Shown: piece after piece, positions 1 to 11,200 of the stretch | Layout of the letters: each line of letters begins with the position of its first letter | Numbering within the stretch: position 1 is the first letter of the stretch | Assembly: GCF_021347895.1 (NCBI RefSeq) | Contig: NC_067132.1 | Location: forward strand, 15,296,023-15,360,022 | Direction of reading: 5' to 3' | Source of the DNA: Acanthochromis polyacanthus | Taxonomy: Eukaryota > Chordata > Actinopteri > Pomacentridae | DNA: 64,000 nucleotides | Translations under genes and position numbers: made by a program | Notes under the pieces: generated by a model | The model's input: only the letters and a program-made list of their open reading frames with translations | Told to the model about the DNA's origin: nothing | Databases searched by the model: none

Positions 1-432
1 GCGAGCTCAAACCTAAGAATGGCAGCAGCTTGTGGGAGCGCTCCTGGAGCCATTGGGGACCTACGGTGAGCACGGCCAGACCTAACTTCTGCCTGGGAGA
101 CAGAGGCCTGTAACGGGGAGACAAGGAAAATGTGCTGTGATAACGCAGGCTCAGTAAAGACTGGCCCACGGTGGCGCTGTCAGAATACAGCGTGAACCTC
201 CACAGGAGCAGATGAAGCAGAGCCCTCAGTTCAGGCTCCAGGGGGGTGAGCATGCCCGGGCGGCAGTTGTGGAAGCACTGGGAGAACTGGTTCCACACCA
301 GCTGCTCCAGGGCTGAGTCCAGCTCCAGGGCATCCAGCTGGCTGATGCGCAACACTGGTGTCTGCGGGTCGACATCGGGTTCCGGACCGAAACTTCCCAC
401 CGTCCGTTTTTGGTTGTCGCTTTTCAGACCTG
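1..432 (-). CDS. pex2: PEX2 peroxisome biogenesis factor 2, N-terminal part (partial, runs off left edge)
   Basis: The minus strand is open from the acceptor (tttttccag) at 433-446 to the window edge, 143 codons plus split bases. It contains RISQLDALELD, a W-rich LLLWRFTLYS stretch and ATVGQSLLSLRY, which match the start of vertebrate PEX2 as I know it (RISQLDALEL, FLWRFTIYS, NATVGQSVLN). PEX2 is a multi-pass peroxisomal membrane protein. With PEX10 and PEX12 it forms the RING E3 complex that ubiquitinates the import receptor PEX5. Only about 145 of about 305 residues are in the window; the C-terminal RING lies beyond position 1. The first in-frame Met (PGML) comes after the conserved core, so translation must start in an upstream exon. 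The best candidate is at 7457-7455, giving M-A-G-L-K as the N-terminus. I see no frameshift or stop. Identity is very secure; the exon-1 join is inferred from phase. Confidence 0.95.
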
Positions 433-1048
433 CTGGAAAAATACAAACAACAAGGATATATACACATTAAATATGCCTTTTTAGGAACTCAGCTTGTTTT
501 TTTACAGCCTGAACTGTATATATTTTTTGCCACTGTTTCTAGATATTATTAAACTGTATGCACCAAATTTACTGTTGACAGTAAACTCATTGTGCTAAAC
601 TGTACAACCATAGAAATGATTAGACACGTTTTAAATAACAAATAGGTGAGTAGAAAATGAACCCCAAAGAAGGCCCAAACCGCAAAAACAAGATCCATGT
701 TGTTCAAGAAAAAGGATTTCCCTTAAAACTGCCAATAACTAATAAATGTCTCATGACTCTACATTATTGCGTATCTTATTAACATATAGGCAGCACTATA
801 TTTGATTTGTTTAAGTCATGAACAAAATACATACAGAGGCACTACTATGAAAATACAACTCGGTCGTTGGGAGGATTGAGGCCCTGGAGGTGCAGCCCAT
901 CCTGTTAGGAAGGTTATTTTTTCTTTATACATAGGAACGGAAATCACTTTTCACATGTAAAACCCGTCCTTAATGCAACCTTTGAGCTGCGCCATGCAGA
1001 GGAGCAGGGGGTCTTAGACTGCTTTCTCCAGTGTATAAACACACAATC

Positions 1049-1050
<2 letters not shown>

Positions 1051-1132
<82 letters not shown>
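1051..1132. repeat. CA dinucleotide microsatellite
   Basis: About 41 uninterrupted AC units are visible. The Thr-His and Cys-Val open frames across it are artefacts of the repeat. Confidence 0.97.
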
Positions 1133-1136
<4 letters not shown>

Positions 1137-2261
1137 GAGGCGAAGCCCAGGGGCTCTTGGTGCCTGCTCCCTCTGGAGATAGGGGTGTGTGTACAAATCA
1201 CATCACTAGGGATTAGGCTAACGGCACAGTCTCTGGTACACCATAAACATCTGCCAAATGTGGAACAATTTTCCTCCCCCTAGATTCGACTCCATATGGG
1301 AGCTCACCATTGTGACGTCTGGGCTATTTTGCGCTGCATACGTTTCCAAAGTGCTCACAGTTCTCCAGCTTTATCTGCCCTTTCCCCAAATGAAATGCTT
1401 AAGAAGTGGAGGACTAACTAACGCAGAGAGAGACAGAGCAGGAAGGCCACAGAGAGAGAGAGAGAGAGACAGTGAGGCCTTTTTTTGACAGTGGCTTTTG
1501 TGTCCCGCCGAACAGGATTTGTCACGAGGCTTTAAAAGAGATTTCAGCTGGGTAAATATGGCAGTTTTGACAGAAAGAGAGAGAAATGATGGTCACTTTA
1601 GACGTTTCTCGAGGAGGTAAAAAAATAAAAAATAAATAAATAAAAATTTAACATGCACTGGCAATGCTTGGGTTTATTGTGGTGCACAGGACCATCTGTG
1701 TATTCAAGATGTTTCAATAGAGCCAGGATACACCATCCAACTAAGTTAGAATTAGCAAATGAATGAAAAAAGAGTGAATTCACGCTGAAGTAAGCAGGTA
1801 TGACAAATTCATTGAGCTGCATTTGAAATGCTGCCATGTTTAGTGACTAGAACCTCGCCTGCGACGGGAGCAGAGTTTGGATTAAAAAAGAAAAAAGAGA
1901 GGTAGTCTGAATGTGTATGCTAACCAATAAACAGGCTCTATTTGTTTAGCTTAATCTGAAAGTTTTTCCTTGATGGGAGAAAATGTGCAGATTATGTCCC
2001 TGTGAGTGTGTGTGTGTGTGACTCTGTATGTATGTCAAGGATAGCCTTGATCTATGCAGAGCTCTAATACAGCGCACAGCTAATCTATCAGTCCACAGTT
2101 ACACACACAGACGTGCACACACACCGCCAGGTGGTGGAAATCCCTGTCACAGCAGCAGCCCTCTCGGGAGAGTAAACCCGGCCGGGTCCAATAGTCTTTT
2201 CAAAGCCTTTTATCGAGCAGTTTACAAGTTATGAATGAATATGTTTTATTTGGGGAAACAC

Positions 2262-2420
2262 GGTATTGACAACCACCTATCAATAGTAATGTGACTATTG
2301 TCAAGGGTCTGTCAATATTAATGTAATTATGATGTAGAGGGATCAGAGAGATGCTGGAGTCGGGGGCCAAGTAACATCTCCTGCCCACTGCCATATCAAT
2401 AGCTGGGATTGCTATTGACA
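2262..2420. promoter_or_regulatory. Cluster of short hairpins with TATCAATA/TATTGACA motifs
   Basis: CAATAGT (2281-2287) and ACTATTG (2294-2300) form a 7-bp stem with a 6-base spacer. TCAATAGC (2396-2403) and GCTATTGA (2411-2418) form an 8-bp stem with a 7-base spacer. TATTGACA at 2264-2271 and TGTCAATA at 2310-2317 add further copies. ATCAATA resembles the ONECUT/HNF6 site and TGACA the MEIS/PBX-type site. A regulatory role is inference only. Confidence 0.35.
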
Positions 2421-5400
2421 GCTTCCCTTCAGACTTGCAGCACTTGCCAAATATATAACAAGCAGACACTTCAGTCAATGCCGGGCTGCCTATAAAAATT
2501 AAGCATTTGAATTTACAGGGCTTTTACTGTGGACAGCTGGAAATCCATGTTCCTTATGTAATAGTCAAAAGTCACAGTCAATGCCAGTGTTTACAGAGTA
2601 ATGACACGGTGTGTGTTGGAGGAAGGACAGACAGTGGAGCATTTGCACACAAAAAGTATACAGAGATACAGGCAGAGAGACTCTTTCTCTGATGTATTCA
2701 CACACATTCGCGCAGCTGATGTGAAATATTGACTTGATAATTCTCTTGTGGGTCAGCCAACCAACCGACCGAGAGACAAAATGCCCTCTTTTGAAGAGTT
2801 GGTGGCTGACAACCAACAGAGTCAGAAGGCATGTTAGAAGAGTTCAGTGAAAATGAACAGAAAAATCACCTGAAAATTCTGAGGTCTTGCTGATCTATCA
2901 GAGCAGTATAAAATACTTTAAAAACATATTCCTGGGAATGTTAAAGGGTATTTTGATTCAGGTCAGATGAGAGTTTTTCTCTCCCCTTGTTCCCTTAGCT
3001 TGTGCATCTTGTTCAGACAAAGATAGCACACTGACTCAAGGCTGACTGCAATAGCTTACAGACAACAACAACAACAATATCCAATCTAACAGGGAACACA
3101 CTGCAACATCGCTTCAAGGCAAAAGGGGCCATGACCAGTGTGAGGAAGGAGAGACGAGGCAACAAAAGCATACAGAGCATAAGTCTGAAGCCTGGAAGCT
3201 GCACTAGGTCCTCTGAAAATTAGACAACAGGCTGTAATGACAGCTACCAAACAGAAAGATGGAAAGACAAAGAGACGGACCAAGAAAACAGACACGTCAG
3301 ACAACGCGTCATAAAACCGCAGCTGCTCGCGCCAAGCCGCTGTCTAGTGATACAGTGGAGGAAAAATCTGGGTAAAAAGATGGCTAAGGAGAAAAAATGA
3401 GGGCGGGTAAAACAGTTAAGCTCAAACCTCTCCCTAGGAGCTGACCTTGAGACTGACGGTCACAATAAGGGAGGAGGGAACATTCCTGAAGCATACACAG
3501 CTCAGCCACACTGAGGTGCGGGCATCCAGGGAATAGCCTATAGACAGAGGAAGGCTATGCTTTCTTTCTGACCTTGGTTTTGGTGTCTAGGGAGGGGGTG
3601 ATGGTGTTTAGGGCAGGGGACTAAAGACTGGGGGATGCTGGGAAGACCGAGTGTCTCCGGGGGACTGGATTTTGCTTTTTCTGCAGCGGAGGTGCTGTGA
3701 AGCCGCTCACAAGGCTATCACTGCATGCCAGTTGGAACCAGTGCGGCCAAAAGTCTCGATTTACCTCCTCATGTAGTGTAGCGCTCAAATTCCTCAGCAC
3801 TTAGCTATGGTTGTTAGCATAATGTATTTGCTGAAATAATGCATAAATGTTCACTTGGCTTTCTGTGATACTTGTAGCGAGAAATAGGCTACGCATTGGC
3901 AAAGCACGCTGGATTACAACTTTACATTTTCTTCTCTCACTCATGTAAATTAATTTGTGTAAAAGCTCTGGTGGATAAAACCTATTTCTCTGAGCACTCT
4001 AGCCTTGTTTTTTTCTCGTTCCCGCTCCCTCACTTTATTGCCCTTCTTTCGCCAGGAACGAGTGCGGGCCTATTAGCCAAGGCTTGCTAATGTCCTCACT
4101 ATGAAAACGGATGAGAATGTCAGATTTAGAACTTTTAAGAGAGTGATGTCATACAGCAGACCACAGGCATTACGGGGACACTAAGATTACCCAGGCGGTA
4201 ACCAGACTAATTGTTATGAGTCTGTTTCATGAAAAATGAATGTGTGCAGATGCACAGAGGGGTCTTCAGGCTGTGTGTGTATGTGTGTGCATCACACACT
4301 AATGCTTTATCAAGGCTCTCCTCTTTCTCTAATCACCCAAGACTCCTCCGAGCCATGGGGTGAGAGCCAAGTTAATGCCTGAACACAAAAAAAAATACAC
4401 ATCAGTTAGAACAGCACATCTGACACACAAAAATGTGCTCCGCTTAATCTGGTTTGCTCAGAAGGTGAATTATTTAAAAGAATTAATTGATTTCATGAGT
4501 ACGAAGGTTGAGTATGCTAAGGCTGTATGAGTAATAAGTACAAGGGTTTGCAGAAAACAACTTAAAAAGTCATGAAACATTTAAAGGGCAGAGAGGCACA
4601 ATGAATGTGGAGGGAAAAGCAGAGCGGCTAATAAGTGAGAGAACTAAAGTTGTGTCTTTCTTAGGAGTCAATGAGAGAGCAACTCATGCAAATAAAATAC
4701 GTTATCCTGAGGAATATTTGATCAGCATATTTCTTAACCTCTCTTTATCCATGAAAAATGTAGGGATAATAAAAGAGAAAGCATAGTGTCTATTTTTTGA
4801 ATCTGTGCAACAACTAAAATATGTGTGGGTGCAGAAAATGCGAAACTGAGGGGAAGCTGCTCTTCGTCTCTTGCAAATCTATGAGAATGTGAAGGCTACT
4901 GCAGGATGAGCGATTAAAGAGTTTCCTGGTCAAACTCACAGCACAAAAGTGACTTTTAGATGTTCTACATTCATCTGAAATGGGAAGCTTAATCCTTTGA
5001 TTTCCTTCAAAGTCAGAAATAATGTGTTTGGCAATATTCACATTATATACAGTGCACTCTATATGTGCAAAGAAATGTGAAAATATGATAAATGTGATGT
5101 ATTAATCACAATTAACTTAGTGTGCTGGGTATTTGACAAATATGCTACATTTTCCATGTAAAAACAATCACTAGTTGTGTGTATGGCAGTTTTTTGTTTA
5201 TGCAGATCACTAGATTGTAGTGTAAAACTGAATGTTATACAGTAAAATGCCTAATTTGTTGATTACAGCTACTGACAATTTTTTCCGTATTACTTTATAT
5301 TAAATACTTTTTTCATTTGTCCACCCTTTTTCTTCAAGAAATAGTATGCAAAATTGAAAAAAAAAGTCTTTGTAAAACTGTAGAACAAATTATTTTGGGT

Positions 5401-5515
5401 GGGATTCTTTCCTTATATGATTGCAGAAAACCCCACCGCTTTTACCACTTGCCTTTAGGTCTGACCAGTACTGGAGAAAAAAGGAAATATAATTCAAGTA
5501 TATATAGTATAATCA

Positions 5516-5517
<2 letters not shown>

Positions 5518-5600
<83 letters not shown>
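5518..5600. repeat. TG/TA microsatellite
   Basis: A short GT run passes into about 30 AT units and ends directly at the left tip of the adjacent MITE. Confidence 0.97.
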
Positions 5601-5601
<1 letters not shown>

Positions 5602-5935
5602 CACTACCATTTCAAAGTTTGGGGTCACCCAGACAATTTCATGTTTTCCATGAAAACTCACACTTTTATTCATGTCCTAACATAATTGCACAAAGTTTTC
5701 TAATCATCAATTAGCCTTTCAACACCATTAGCTAACACAACGTAGCATTAGAACACAGGAGTGATGGTTGCTGGAAATGTTCCTCTGTACACTTATGTTA
5801 GATATTCCAATAAAAATCAGCTGTTTCCAGCTAGAATAGTCATTTACCACATTAACTAGACTGCATTTCTGACTGATTTAATGAGTCACAAATAAGGATA
5901 ATTCTAAGTGACTCCAAACTTTTGAATGGCAGTAT
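5602..5935. mobile_element. Tc1-like MITE (internally deleted, about 330 bp)
   Basis: The left tip CACTACCATTTCAAAGTTTG and the right tip (reverse complement CTGCCATTCAAAAGTTTGG) form an imperfect terminal inverted repeat. It continues through GGGGTCACCCAG on the left against GGAGTCACTTAG on the right. I recognise the ends from a widespread fish/frog Tc1 family whose termini carry GTTCAAAAGTTTGGGGTCAC. No transposase coding sequence remains between them. The left side abuts the TA microsatellite, as expected for a TA-targeting element. The exact right boundary is blurred by mutation. Confidence 0.8.
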
Positions 5936-7453
5936 GTGTGTGTGTATCAATATTTACACTGGCAAGATTTTGTAGACTGTTTGGAAAACAAAAAAATATT
6001 TTAAAACATGATGAAAAAACTGTAATTTGTAACCTTTTCGTGTGGTGTGGTACTGATGGCAAATGCTTCTGATATTGATAGAGGCAATAACTGCAAAACC
6101 CTTCAGGCAGACTATCTGTTTCTTGTCAACAACATAATATTTGTAGCCAAAACACTTCCATGCAGCCGACGCTGCATTTCTTTATGCAACCAAATCTTCC
6201 TTTTCAGTGCTTCGTTCCTATGCCTCACTCATTTTGCTGTGCACGTGTGGAACCTGCATGTCGACACTCTCTGCCTTGTAAACAAACAAAAACCGAGTGA
6301 ATCCAAAAACACTTAAACCAGAACAAGTTATGTTCAATCGGACAGAATTACCTTCCAGATTTGTCATGGAAAGTGAGAACTCAAAGTCTAACTGTGCAAG
6401 TTTTCTTTTTGCATCAGGTTTCAAAAACGTTGTAGCCTGATGTGTTCCAGTTAATTTGCATGATGTCACTTTCTACTTCCTGCATTGTGACTACTTCTTA
6501 TGCGTACATCTAATGTTGATTCTGTAAGGATATATATTTTGCAGCCCTATTTGCTTTCATCTGGAAACTATGTAAAATAACCTCATGACCCCACAGATTG
6601 ATATCACAAGCCAATTTAACTTCTGCGAATCCCTTAAAAACAAACTCATCAAACTAAGTATTTAGTTCCAGAGGCATGCGCGCAATACTTCAATCTCATG
6701 CAATCAGCGGCTGCACATTCTCCTTATAATGGCATTGTCTACTTAATTTTTTAGCTCATGCCCATCAGTCTTTAACAACAACAAAACCCAAATCTGCTCC
6801 ATTTTGATAATAAGGCAAGAGCATTATGTGATAATCACAGTGGGGATTAGGTTTTGGCAGAATGTGTGAGAGCAGTACAGTCAACGCCACTGGAAAAGAG
6901 AGATATAACCAAGAGACAGATAAGAGCAGAGGAGTGATGATATGGATGAGAGAAATGAAGTAAGTAGTCTCCTGAAAATCAATAAGATCAACTTTGCCTT
7001 GAATCTCAATGTGGAAGGTTTTGATCTCTGGCACTGATTATTTGGGGGAATAATGGACTTCTATGCGGAGCTGCAGAACATACTCTTGAAGGGGCACACA
7101 GCCGCAAGGTTGCAGTCCAAAGTTTTACTTGATGTACACATGGACAATACTCATAATGAATACTAATTCACATTCGCCGATCGTTTGAACCGTATGCAGT
7201 ATGCATTATATGCCTCGACAGACATCAATACTTGATTTGATGGTAAATGCAAACATGCAGCAAAAGGGTTAAGAGACAGAAAACACACTGATCCCAGACA
7301 GCAAAAAGGAGGTAATAACGTTAAAACGTGAGCCTTTATGCTGTCCAAACAAAGCAGTCAAGCCGCTTCTAGGCTTCCTGTGGAAATATCGAGTCGTGGG
7401 AGAAAGTAATGCTGACTTATGTTTTCTAAAAAACGCAATGAATATATATTTAC

Positions 7454-7457
7454 CCAT
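7454..7457 (-). CDS. pex2: PEX2 coding exon 1: start codon plus one base
   Basis: On the minus strand ATGG (7457-7454) is directly followed by a strong donor, gtaaat. The exon therefore contributes one base of codon 2. The downstream exon at 432 begins with two leftover bases (CA) before the frame GGT CTG AAA, so the splice gives ATG GCA GGT, read M-A-G. Phase, donor and acceptor all fit, and the position next to the CpG-richer head-to-head promoter suits a first exon. The 5' UTR continues rightwards on the minus strand into 7458-7600, with its end unknown. An alternative is that a different upstream exon supplies the start. This is an inference from splice grammar, not transcript evidence. 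Confidence 0.7.
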
Positions 7458-7966
7458 CTGTTTCCAGCTGAAAAGCGAACTCAACGTACACCAGACCTTC
7501 CTGATACGACGAAAACAAACCGTATTTCCGGGTTGTTCCGCTACAGCCCGCCTCTCGAAGTGAACTCACCAATGGCGTACAAGAACGTCACGATTAGGAA
7601 GCCTGTGACCAAATTTAGCCAATCAAATCACGCAGCGCCAAAGCAAGCACACTGGAGGTGGAAGCGGCGGTCGGTTTGGGCAATAATTCATGTGTAGTCC
7701 TCCGTTGTGGTAACGACACATAGCGACCAAATTGTTGGTGAAGCAACGGTAATTAACACAAAGTAACATAGATAATGTCTTACATGAGCTCAAAATGCAA
7801 GGCAGTTAACTTTTTTAAGGTTGTTCTACAGCTGTACAATAATGTAAACTGTAAGAATGCTCAAACATTTAACCAGAGTGACAGCATGTGATTTTTGATT
7901 AGCTAATTAGCTTTTTAAGGCTACGTGCAGTTCGTTTGCATCAACAACAGGTGCTTTACTGGAGCT
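7458..7966. promoter_or_regulatory. Putative bidirectional promoter between PEX2 and the coiled-coil gene
   Basis: This is the 509 bp between two divergent start codons, richer in CpG than its surroundings. Visible motifs are CCAAT at 7569-7573 and 7619-7623, an ETS-like TTCCGG at 7526-7531, a GC-box-like CCCGCCTC at 7547-7554 and a half-CRE ACGTCA at 7585-7590. There is no clear TATA box. Both 5' UTRs must lie within or overlap this stretch. Divergent, TATA-less, CCAAT/ETS promoters are typical of housekeeping gene pairs. Transcription start sites are not determined. Confidence 0.6.
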
Positions 7967-8203
7967 ATGCCAGCGACAAGCACACCAGAGTCGGGGGAAA
8001 ACTCGAAGGTGTCGAGAGAGGGAAGTGAGACTTTGAACCTGCCCTCACCTTCAGGACAAACAGAGCTGGAAGCAGCTGACCAATATCCCGGGATAGACGC
8101 AAACAACATTAAACAGCTAATTAACGAGTTTGAAGGACTTTACAAGCAACGACTAAAATGCCTTGAGGTGGACGCCGCCATTTCAAGGGAAGAACGTCAA
8201 CAG
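7967..8203 (+). CDS. Coiled-coil gene exon 1 (start, residues 1-79)
   Basis: The frame opens at ATG 7967 (MPATSTPESG) and ends at CAACAG before the donor gtgagc, in phase 0. The frame is open further upstream but has no ATG there (only a GTG at 7925), so 7967 is the likely start; the context ggagctATGc is moderate. Residues 1-40 are polar and Ser/Pro/Glu rich, probably disordered. Residues from about 44 (NNIKQLINEFEGLYKQRLK) begin an amphipathic helix that continues into exon 2. The tRNA-Leu gene lies only 45 bp past the donor. Confidence 0.85.
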
Positions 8204-11200
8204 GTGAGCAGATCTTTGAAGAGATGTCACACAGGTGTGTAGAAATAAGGTAGCGTGGCCGAGCGGTCTAAGGCGCTGGATTTAGGCTCCAGTCTCTCTG
8301 GAGGCGTGGGTTCAAATCCCACCGCTGCCATTATGTCCTTTGTTAACTCAGATACAATGTAAACTGGTGTAACCTTAGTTTGGACATTAAGCTGAAGTAA
8401 ACTGAAACAATCCGTGTGTAACCACCCTCGTTGGTTTTCTATAATTGTTGTGACAATAATCTTGCTGTCTTAAGTCTACTTTGTGTGTCATTGCATTAAT
8501 AGATAGGTATGCACAACTGACAGTACATTGAGGTGTATAAAGTGATTTAGAGAAGCCTTTTTCCACATTCCGGCGATAATATTTATCATAAAACATCACA
8601 GAGTGCATAAACAGTTTGCTGACGGAATCACACATCCCCTTTCTTATTTACTTTGCTCATGAATTTTGCATCTATTTAGCTAAAAACGGAAATGTCAGTA
8701 ATAACAAACAGCTTAGATTAGATTAACTTGACACTCAACAAAAAAAGAATGTAATCGTTTTTTCCCCACTTGACATTAACAGTTTGTTGCCCTCAGCGGT
8801 TTGTAGGAGTCTTTCTTCTGAGTTTATGAAATGCCTGCAGCGTCAAACAACTGCAGGATCCAAATGAAAGTCTGTAAAGCAAAACACTTTCTCATGTGGA
8901 ACAGTGGCGCCTGTAGCTTAATTAAATAATTAGAAATTATCCTCAACATGGAGACATAATCACTTAATGTCCTGTCTGATCTTGCATGACTGGCGAATAC
9001 TGTGTGGATGCCATGGTTCTTTCTGTCAGTGGGGTGAGGATATGATGAAGAAGCCAGCAATGTCAGGCATCCCAAGTCTGAAAAGGGCTGTTGTAAGAAA
9101 TTGCCTGAACATGTAGCATTTGTTTGAGGTATAATCACATCAAGACAGTCCTTACTCTTAGATAATTTGTCCTAAATCACATTTGCTGTTTCTGTTAACA
9201 GAAAAGTAGGGACAAGCAAGTCACATGTTTAATTAGACAATTAAAAAATATTGACCTCCTACTAATACTGTATACTCTTGTACCTAAAGTAACATTGGAA
9301 TCAAACTGTTCCTCACTTTACTGTGATCATTGTAGCCTCCTGGTAACCCCTCTTGCATTCTGGACCTGAAATTATATTCATGGGTTCAGCCAATAGCATG
9401 AAATATATATTTATATAAATCATTTACAAGCACAACATTCAGACCCAAAGTCTCTCCAGGATGTGTAGTTTTTGGCTTACATCTATTGTCATTAGGTTAT
9501 CATTCATCCATTACAAATCAAAGAGCATCCTGTCCACCTTGACTTGAGCATCAGAAGATGACCTCTGTCTTGTCAGACAAATGACGAGAGGAAGCGCAGC
9601 GGTGCTTTCATAAAGCCGCAGCACTTGTAACAGGTGGCAAATTGCATTATGTTTCCATCTGAGCGGCAGAGATCAGGAACACAGATCCACACTCATATTT
9701 AAAAAAGAGAGGTTTCTAATCATCAGGATTGTCATGTGACATCATTTAGCTACAGAATGTAGCCTGTGTGAGCTGGACTGTGCATCAAAGCAAGAATAAC
9801 AAGGTTTCAGAGATGGGTTTCGGTCAGCCGGCCCCAGTCGAGGGCCTACCTAACAAGGTTATGTGTTTAGAACCCAGGAGCTCCATGTCCTAAAGGTTGA
9901 TGTGGGCAGTTAATCATAAAGGTTGTCCATTGAATATACAGCGCCCATTCTTCCATGAACCCATTGTAGGCTTATAATGTTTCCTAAAATGTTAAAACAC
10001 TTTAGCAGCCTGGCAATTAAATAATTCATATAAATATATATTCATTGTCTTTTGCTTTAGGGCAGGTATCACAAATAGCTGTTCCAAAGCTGAAAAATAC
10101 TTAACTAAAAAATACATTGTCAACCCTAGAATGTTACCTTAGATACTGTCACATTTGCCATCTTTGTAAAGTTACTTTCCCTGAAGCTATACATCAGTGT
10201 TTTGTTATGCATCAGGGGACAGTATAAACTGCTTATTGACTTTTTGGCTGTAGGGGACAAATGCTTTTGAACGCAGATGTACAGGTGCTCCTCTAAGGCA
10301 ATTTAGTTCTAAAAAAAATTATCACTACCATTTATCTGCGCTGCAATCATTGTATATGTAGGCTATCTGGCTGACAGTACAATCCCTTTAAGGAAAAAAG
10401 GGCACAGTTTTGTTCTGTCTTTTTTCTTTTCTCCCTCTCTCTCTGTTTTTTTTTTTTTTTTTTTTAACTGAGATGGAAAACTGACCCGAAAGACAGTTTT
10501 GAAGAACTGTGAGGATTTAATATATAATATCTGTTGAGGAGCATGTTCGGGTGACTTTTTTTTTTTTTGTAAACAATGAAATTTGAACTTTGAATGCATT
10601 TTTTCAGAGACAAAGTAACAACAGGGAATAAAATCTTTCTAAGTCTGCCCTAACCTCTAACCAACTACCTACTCTTGTCTGCTCATGAAGTCTTCCTTTC
10701 TAATAACACAGCATGGAGGTCATCCATTGTGTATCTTAGGCAGGCTGCTGTGTGAAAACCAATAGCATCCGACCCTCTTGCATGGCAGGTTCAGCTTTAT
10801 GGAGCGGCTTTGGAAAGTGTAACACTGTTTTAAATGTCAGAACTAATTTCATACAGCTATGAAGGGGGATATCTAAAGCGTGTCAGTGATTTAGACAAGA
10901 AATTTAAACAATGGTTTTTTTTTTCATAACGTTGCCATATTAACAACAAGCCAGTTCTTATAATGGAAGTGTTATTTAACTTAAGTCGAGCAAGTGTGAA
11001 TTTTAACACGACAGACAGTAGTTGGCATTAGCTGTTGAAGATGTTATCATTTCTCAGGCTCCCTTAAAGGCTCTTGTGTTGTAGGGCGTACTCCAAATGT
11101 TAAAAATGGATAGACTACTTGTTTGGGTGGAAAGAGGGCCTGTGGCCATCAGTAGTAGATTTCACCACCAACACAATTTCTGCTGTTTTTAGGTGAGTGT

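Larger units (their letters stand above)
433..7453 (-). other. pex2: PEX2 intron 1 (7.0 kb)
   Basis: This is non-coding sequence between the two PEX2 exons. It contains a CA microsatellite (1051-1132), a GA tract near 1450-1470, a run of small hairpins at 2260-2420, a TA microsatellite (5518-5600) and a Tc1-derived MITE (5602-5935). The open frames here are short, contain microsatellite translations (Thr-His or Cys-Val repeats) or have no recognisable domain, so I call no other genes. The remainder is AT-rich single-copy-looking DNA. Confidence 0.65.

Noticed and set aside
1014..1216. Open frames of Cys-Val or Thr-His repeats
   Set aside because: Direct translation of the CA microsatellite. 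The same applies to frames over the other CA/TA/GA repeats.
7925..7966. Upstream GTG start extending exon 1 by 14 codons
   Set aside because: GTG is not a usual vertebrate initiator. ATG at 7967 is the first in-frame ATG of the open stretch.
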